Source: an uncultured Pirellulaceae bacterium
GTDB lineage: Bacteria; Planctomycetota; Planctomycetia; Pirellulales; Pirellulaceae
Direction of reading: 5' to 3'
Assembly: GCA_937928555.1 (NCBI GenBank)
Contig: CALFWR010000030.1
Coordinates: 1 to 35,614, forward strand
DNA: 35,614 nucleotides
How positions within the stretch are numbered: position 1 is the first letter of the stretch; each line of letters begins with the position of its first letter. The notes under the pieces were generated by a model. It saw nothing but the letters and a program-made list of their open reading frames with translations. It was not told the origin of the DNA and searched no databases. A program made the translations under genes and the position numbers. Below, piece by piece: positions 31,797 through 35,614 of the stretch.

Positions 31797-32477
31797 CTAT
31801 GCTGCGGCTTCTCTTCCAGCGTCACGATCTTCACGCAAGAAAATGTCGAACTCCGACATTGGAATTCCAAACGCGCCGATCAACTTGCGGATGGAATCCC
31901 GGAATCCGTTTGCCGAGAAATGGGCGTTGGCATAAAGCCCTCCAACAGAAATGGACGTGTGAAAGTTGTCTTTCTCCTCAGAAAACATTGGATTACCGTG
32001 CGAAGAAATGAAATCTTCGTTCATTGGCAACTCACGGAACTTTTGCGGATCAAGTCGATACAGGCTCTCACAAAAGCGTGTGTAAAGCCGCTTCCATGTC
32101 ACGACGCCTGTGATTGCTGTTCCCTTGAGGATGAAGCCATGCGGGCGCTTGAAGGTGAAGTTTTCGAACAGGCTGTGCGGTTCGTCGCTGCGGAGTTCCC
32201 GTACCAGCCGTTCGTTTTCCGAATCACCAACGCTTCCATCGCTTTCTTTCGATTGCAGGTTCACGTGAGTGAAGTTCTGGACTAATTCCGAAATCTCTGA
32301 TGACAGAGAATCGAAGGCCTGCATTTTGCCGTTGTAGATGCTTTTGAACCTGCAGCCGCGTTCCATCGCCTTAGTGTCGTTGTGGTCGATTGAGAGCCAG
32401 ATGTCATCCGAAAGTGACATCAAGCCTTCGCGAACAGTTTCAAGATCTTCAAGAATGGTACGTGTGATTTTGTTCAT
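31797..32477 (-). CDS. Hypothetical protein, 226 aa, accessory region
   Basis: I do not recognise a named family with certainty. The N-terminal half (1-100) is helical and charged. The C-terminal half contains FTFKRPHGFILKGTAITGVV, TWKRLYTRFCESLYRLDPQKF and FSANGFRDSIRKLIGAFGIP ending in FDIFLREDRDA. This pattern recalls a C-terminal domain that recurs in hypothetical proteins of mobile and defence-rich regions, so an accessory role is plausible. The ATG at 32477 is preceded by AAAAGGAAAACC; the frame is open 27 codons further without a ribosome site. No membrane segments or catalytic motif are evident. The 223 bp upstream to 32700 hold no gene. Confidence 0.6.
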   Translation of the reverse strand: MNKITRTILEDLETVREGLMSLSDDIWLSIDHNDTKAMERGCRFKSIYNGKMQAFDSLSSEISELVQNFTHVNLQSKESDGSVGDSENERLVRELRSDEPHSLFENFTFKRPHGFILKGTAITGVVTWKRLYTRFCESLYRLDPQKFRELPMNEDFISSHGNPMFSEEKDNFHTSISVGGLYANAHFSANGFRDSIRKLIGAFGIPMSEFDIFLREDRDAGREAAA

Positions 32478-32700
32478 GGTTTTCCTTTTCAGTTTTGTAG
32501 GTGCGTAGTAATTGACAGTTGGAGTTAGGTGAAAAAAATTGCCCGAATGGGCAAACAAGAAGTTGCCTAGCTATCCGTCAGTCAAGTTGTTCGAGTGGTC
32601 CAATCTCGAAGTTTGAAGGGCCACTTCTACGTCTTCGCAAATACGAAGTCGTTTATCTGTTTGCTCGCTTGAAGTTGTTTCCAGTCGAGCCGTTGACTGA

Positions 32701-33072
32701 TCAGATTGCAGGGTGTCCGTTTTCAGGCCGTTGATGCCATCGTTGGGCGGTCTTGTAGCCTATTAAGTATCCTTTTTCGTAGTAGGTTTCTGGTTCATCG
32801 AAAAACAGCTCTCGCCCAGCGTGGTAATCTGATTCCCCTTTCTCAAATCCGTCTTTGGCGATCGCCCGGTATTGTTCCCAGTTTTCATTGAGGGCCAATT
32901 CCGTGTAGCCAAAGCAATACGCCTTTTCAAAATACGTCATCGGTTTTCGAAAACAGGGTGCTCTACCAGCGAGAAAATCCGTCCTCCCCGATTCCCAGCC
33001 TTCCAACGCAACGTCACGGAATTGCTCCCGAACTTCACCAAGGTGTTTCTTTGTCAATTGTTTTGTGTTCAT
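32701..33072 (-). CDS. Two-repeat protein, 123 aa, unknown function
   Basis: The protein consists of a short helical N-terminus and two copies of a ~33-residue repeat at about 25-57 and 75-107. Both share the pattern G-[WF]-E-x-G-x-x-D-[FY]-x-A-G-R, then F-x-x-P-x-[TE]-Y-[FY]-E-K-[AG]-Y-x-x-G-Y (in the first copy T-Y-F). The repeats are rich in aromatic residues and glycine. I know no matching family. The ATG at 33072 has AAAGGAAAC upstream, the same style of ribosome site as the 226-aa gene downstream. The 18 codons before it are not supported. Confidence 0.65.
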   Translation of the reverse strand: MNTKQLTKKHLGEVREQFRDVALEGWESGRTDFLAGRAPCFRKPMTYFEKAYCFGYTELALNENWEQYRAIAKDGFEKGESDYHAGRELFFDEPETYYEKGYLIGYKTAQRWHQRPENGHPAI

Positions 33073-33293
33073 TATGTTTCCTTTCTGTTTGGATTGGTGC
33101 CTAAAAAACCATACGACGAACGCCACGTTTTATTTCAAGAAAATTAGCCAAAATTGCTCCACAAACGGCCGAATTTTCGAATTCAACTAACGCAACGGAC
33201 TAAGTTGCGGAGCGAATCTGGATCATGCCAAGTTCTCCTTTTCGTTTGTTTCGGAAAGCAAATGCTCGCTTGATCAAGTTAAATGATGGCACG

Positions 33294-33322
33294 AAAAAAG
33301 CCTGACGGTTTTGCCGTCAGGC
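33294..33322 (-). terminator. Intrinsic terminator after the toxin-antitoxin pair
   Basis: On the minus strand GCCTGACGG and CCGTCAGGC form a 9-bp stem with a 5-base loop, followed by TTTTTT. It lies 140 bp after the GNAT stop, with the inverted-repeat element in between. The left part of the gap (33073-33293) holds no gene; it contains short palindromes such as GAATTTTCGAATTC near 33171. Confidence 0.9.
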
Positions 33323-33371
33323 GACTGCATGTCTTGTCCAATTGCCTAACCTCTTAAGCGAGGAGGAATCC

Positions 33372-33438
33372 GGGGCCACCCGTCTTTTTTGCGGTCGTGT
33401 TTCCTGCTTCTTTGGCAAGATATAATGCGGGTGGCCCC
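33372..33438. repeat. 67-bp dispersed-type element with perfect 11-bp terminal inverted repeats
   Basis: GGGGCCACCCG (33372-33382) and CGGGTGGCCCC (33428-33438) enclose 45 bases. I recall similar stretches, with the same translated string HPHYILPKKQETRPQKR, as common short repeats in planctomycete genomes, so this is likely a dispersed element. It lies just after the GNAT gene on its strand and could fold into a long hairpin. Confidence 0.65.
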
Positions 33439-33461
33439 TATTTCCTGCTCGGCTGTTATAG

Positions 33462-33962
33462 CTACAGATTGAATGCGTTCTTGGCTGTTGCGATTGCCAA
33501 GTAAAGCACATCTGGCTTGTCTTGGAGTGGCTCAAAGCCCATGTGTTTGTAGAACGAGATGGCTTTGTCGTCCTTCGCATCCACGACAACCGCGTAGCAC
33601 CCGATGTCGGCGTTGAGCACGCGGTTTAAAGCATCACCGATTAAGGCCCCTCCAAGGCGTTTGCCCTGTGCTTGGCGATCAACAGCAAGCCTGCCAATTC
33701 GCGCAACCGGTACGTCTTGATATCGCGGCAACTCCTTCTGAACTGCCGGTGAAAGGTCGTCGAGTGCGATGCTACTTGAAGACAGCGTGTAGAAACCGTC
33801 GATTTGATCGGTCTCATTCGAAATTGCGAGGAAGCAAGTGCAGAAACGCTTGCGTTGCTCCCGACCTGCTCGTTTCGCCAAGTACTCGTTCAGTACTTCA
33901 GTTCCGCAGTCGAAAACTTTGCGATCGTGCTTGTGCAGCCGTTCTATGCGCCAAGTGCTCAA
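33462..33962 (-). CDS. GNAT-family toxin of a toxin-antitoxin pair
   Basis: This 166-aa protein matches GNAT toxins that acetylate aminoacyl-tRNA: N-terminal IERLHKHDRKVFDCGTEVLN, EYLAKRAGREQRKRF, FYTLSSSSIALDDL, the acetyl-CoA loop VARIGRLAVDRQAQGKRLGG and the catalytic tyrosine in ISFYKHMGFEPL (Y138). It overlaps the antitoxin gene by 4 bp, the usual order of antitoxin first. The substrate amino acid or tRNA cannot be read from sequence. The pair probably stabilises the surrounding accessory region. Confidence 0.92.
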   Translation of the reverse strand: MSTWRIERLHKHDRKVFDCGTEVLNEYLAKRAGREQRKRFCTCFLAISNETDQIDGFYTLSSSSIALDDLSPAVQKELPRYQDVPVARIGRLAVDRQAQGKRLGGALIGDALNRVLNADIGCYAVVVDAKDDKAISFYKHMGFEPLQDKPDVLYLAIATAKNAFNL

Positions 33963-34240
33963 GATGGACCAATGAGTTCGTTGTGGCTTTGGACCGCCCG
34001 CTTCAATGATTCAGGGGCTGGTTTGGGATTTAGCAGGCTGTCTGCAAATGCCTGTTGATCACGCTCGGAAAGCACAATCTGGTTGTGCGATTGAATCGTA
34101 CGCCGGGCCGCTTCGGTGACGCGGCTGATGATGTAGTCAGACAGCGAGCGACCTTCGAGCAAAGCAGCTTTCTCGATCAGCTCCCGAATATCGGGCGACG
34201 TCCGAGCTTCGATTCGCTCTGTTTTGGTTGTGGTAGCCAT
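33959..34240 (-). CDS. DUF1778-family antitoxin
   Basis: The 93-aa protein has an N-terminal ribbon-helix-helix domain (KTERIEARTSPDIRELIEKAALLEGRSLSDYIIS) that binds the operator, and a C-terminal part (from about 50) that wraps and inhibits the GNAT toxin. This is the standard partner of GNAT toxins. The ATG at 34240 has AGGAGGA 7 bases upstream. Autoregulation is supported by a palindrome immediately upstream. Loss of the labile antitoxin would free the toxin and slow translation. Confidence 0.92.
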   Translation of the reverse strand: MATTTKTERIEARTSPDIRELIEKAALLEGRSLSDYIISRVTEAARRTIQSHNQIVLSERDQQAFADSLLNPKPAPESLKRAVQSHNELIGPS

Positions 34241-34258
34241 ATTATTGTCCTCCTATTT

Positions 34259-34287
34259 CCATTGTACGGCAAAGTGCCGGGCAATGG
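34259..34287 (-). promoter_or_regulatory. Palindromic operator and -10 box for the toxin-antitoxin operon
   Basis: The arms CCATTGTACGGCA (34259-34271) and TGCCGGGCAATGG (34275-34287) match at 11 of 13 positions. On the minus strand the left arm contains TACAAT (34261-34266), a good -10 box about 20 bases before the antitoxin ATG. A ribbon-helix-helix antitoxin bound here would block transcription. Confidence 0.65.
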
Positions 34288-34374
34288 CCAGAAAAATCGT
34301 GCAAATAGCAGCGAATACCGGTCAAAACTGGTGAGAAAAGGGATTTTACGCTCCTGTGACAGACGGAATTACCT

Positions 34375-34389
34375 AGCCCGAATATTTCA
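34375..34389 (+). repeat. Terminus of an IS1380-like remnant
   Basis: AGCCCGAATATTTCA resembles the terminal motif AGCCCGGATTATTCA of the MITE-like elements (12 of 15 matches). It lies about 130 bp from the stop of the IS1380-like fragment, where a terminal repeat would be expected. The rest of 34290-34521 has no recognised gene. Confidence 0.45.
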
Positions 34390-34521
34390 TCGGCCTGTTG
34401 AGGCGGTTGCAATTTTCGCGATTGCCGAAACCGAAGCCCCAATCTGCAGTTTTCTGACAGCGTGCGCGTAAGGCCCCCTTACCCCCAAGCTGAGTCAGTT
34501 GCATTTCAGGTTGTCAGAATG

Positions 34522-34745
34522 TCAACCTGAATCCGGCGAGAGCCGGGAAGAGAGCGTTCGAAATAACGCTTGGTGAGGATAGCTACTTGAGAGATGAAAC
34601 CACACCCGTCGCACCGAGACCCTAACTCTCGCCGCGATCTTGAGGAGCTTCAGTCGAATCGTGCTGCACTGTGCCCGCTCAAGTTCGGTGCCGACAAGAT
34701 AGTCCCGCCGCAAAGCATCCATCAACACGTAAACGAAAGTTGGTG
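34522..34745 (-). pseudogene. IS1380-family transposase, C-terminal fragment
   Basis: The minus-strand frame reads YVLMDALRRDYLVGTELERA and continues with CSTIRLKLLKIAARVRVSVR, VWFHLSSSYPHQALFRTL to a stop. This matches the C-terminus of IS1380-family DDE transposases (tyrosine/valine-leucine start of the last helix, TxRLKLLKI, SSxYPxQxLF). The rest of the transposase, including the catalytic residues, is missing: homology ends at 34745 where a different transposase fragment begins on the other strand. The annotated ATG at 34728 is internal to the family and not a real start. Confidence 0.75.
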
Positions 34746-35570
34746 AAGACCTGGTCCGATGAAGAAGTCGCGCGACGGATCTGGTTCCTGTTCCCCAAAC
34801 GAAAAGATGCCGATGGCAAGCCCTGCGATCCCAAAGAACATGAACTCAACATGCTGATGGCCAGCAAAGCGGGACTGGAGAAGTACCGGACCCGGTTGTC
34901 CGATATTTCATGGCTGATGCGTCAGCTGGCCGAACATGTCGCCGTACGGGCCAACAGGGAAGATGAGTGCACCGGCCGGTTCTGGGAGGGACGATTCAAG
35001 AGCCAGCCTTTGCTTGATGAGGCCGCGGTTTTGGCTTGCAGTGCGTATGTGGATCTGAACCCTGTGCGGGCGCAGATTGCCGAGACTCCCGAGGAAAGTG
35101 ACTTTACTTCGGTTCAGGATCGAATCGAGTCGGTCAAGGTAGTGGCCAAAAAGTCGAGGGCTGCTGTTTCTGCAAAAGAGAGAAGGATGCTTCGCGAGCA
35201 GTTGCGGGACAGTTTTCTTTCTCCGGTACAGATTGCCGAAAGGAAGCCCGGGGCTTTACCCAGCAAGTTATCCACACGGGCCAGTGACAAGGGTTTTCTT
35301 CCGGTATCGCTGAAGGCCTATCTGGAACTGGTGGACTGGACGGGTCGTCAGTTGACCCGGGGCAAGCGTGGACGAATTCCTGATTCGTGCAAGCCGATAT
35401 TGCAGCGGTTGGGTGTGGACCGGAACGTCTGGTGTGAGCTTGTGGGTCAGTTTGGCAAGCTGTTTCATCGCGTGGCCGGTGGCGCCGAGTCGGTGTCACG
35501 TTCTGTTTCCGGTTCCGATGTGGGCTACCGCCGCTCCAGCGGCGGGCCGACGTTGATTTCGCCAGGGTGA
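34740..35570 (+). pseudogene. REP-associated (Y1/IS200-like) transposase, N-terminally truncated
   Basis: The frame from LVKTWSDEEVARRIWFLF onward matches the RAYT-type Y1 transposases of planctomycetes: ISWLMRQLAEHVAVRANRED, the signature CTGRFWEGRFKSQPLLDEAA, CSAYVDLNPVRAQIAE and the C-terminal DWTGRQL and LQRLGVD segments. The N-terminal part holding the HUH metal site is missing, since homology starts exactly where the IS1380 fragment begins. It is therefore inactive. The open frame back to 34671 is an accident of the antisense strand. A perfect 8-bp hairpin lies at its end (35528-35545). Confidence 0.75.
35528..35545. repeat. GC-rich perfect hairpin near the transposase stop
   Basis: CCGCCGCT and AGCGGCGG form a perfect 8-bp stem with a 2-base loop inside the last codons of the RAYT remnant. 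REP-type hairpins are the usual substrates of this transposase family, so it may be a related end sequence. The final 44 bp of the window contain no feature. Confidence 0.5.
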
Positions 35571-35614
35571 TGAATCTGGCAATTGGTGCTGTGATGTTTG
35601 GTTGTTCGTTGCTG

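Noticed and set aside
34242..34442. 66-codon minus-strand gene upstream of the antitoxin
   Set aside because: It covers the operator and ribosome site of the antitoxin and shows no family signal.
34711..34725. HUH metal motif (SIHQH) in another frame before the RAYT segment
   Set aside because: It is the antisense of the IS1380-like coding sequence and is out of frame with the transposase, so the match is fortuitous.
34671..34739. Native start of the RAYT transposase
   Set aside because: The first 23 codons are antisense to the IS1380-like fragment; similarity to the family begins only at LVKTWSD.

Overview
The window looks like a chromosomal segment of a planctomycete, probably Pirellulaceae (Rhodopirellula-like). 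Moderate GC, two DUF1559 prepilin-like proteins, a squalene-cyclase-repeat membrane protein, an enlarged Lgt, separate coaB and coaC genes and a MoxR/DUF58/transglutaminase cluster all point that way. This placement comes from gene content, not from an rRNA gene.

Layout. 1-1768: an unrecognised acidic protein (minus) and a RimJ-like acetyltransferase (plus). 1984-6594: the highlight, a five-gene plus-strand cluster encoding a ubiquitin-like protein, an E2-like enzyme, an E1-like adenylating enzyme, a membrane-anchored JAMM-family protease and a membrane-anchored RING-like zinc protein, i.e. a complete candidate conjugation and deconjugation pathway. 6702-8911: an ECF sigma factor with its anti-sigma membrane protein. 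9072-11259: lgt and panC (minus). 11390-12940: cyclase-repeat membrane protein. 13267-16682: glpK and glpD, with short MITE-like elements on both sides of glpK. 17145-23252: a coiled-coil membrane protein, two small membrane proteins, MoxR ATPase, DUF58 protein and transglutaminase-like protein. 23497-28013 (minus): coaB, coaC, omega subunit, guanylate kinase, YicC, SecG and triosephosphate isomerase. A 29-bp minisatellite has grown out of the coaB 3' end. 28205-30599: two divergent DUF1559 proteins.

30677-30760 is tRNA-Leu(UAG). From there to the right end the sequence reads like an accessory island: a run of hairpins, small minus-strand genes of unknown function with strong AGGA-type ribosome sites, a GNAT/DUF1778 toxin-antitoxin pair with a palindromic operator candidate, and remnants of two transposases (IS1380-like and RAYT/Y1-like) joined head to head. 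No integrase is visible.

How the parts work together. The ubiquitin-like cluster could activate its UBL (E1), pass it to the E2, direct it at the membrane through the RING protein and remove it with the JAMM protease. glpK and glpD feed glycerol into central metabolism, panC and coaB/coaC belong to coenzyme A synthesis, and Lgt and SecG serve the envelope. Cluster types like the UBL-E2-E1-JAB-RING set have been predicted by comparative genomics, and related Bil and Bub systems have been studied experimentally (recalled from memory). What looks less described here is the membrane-tethered JAMM plus RING arrangement and the E2 tail.
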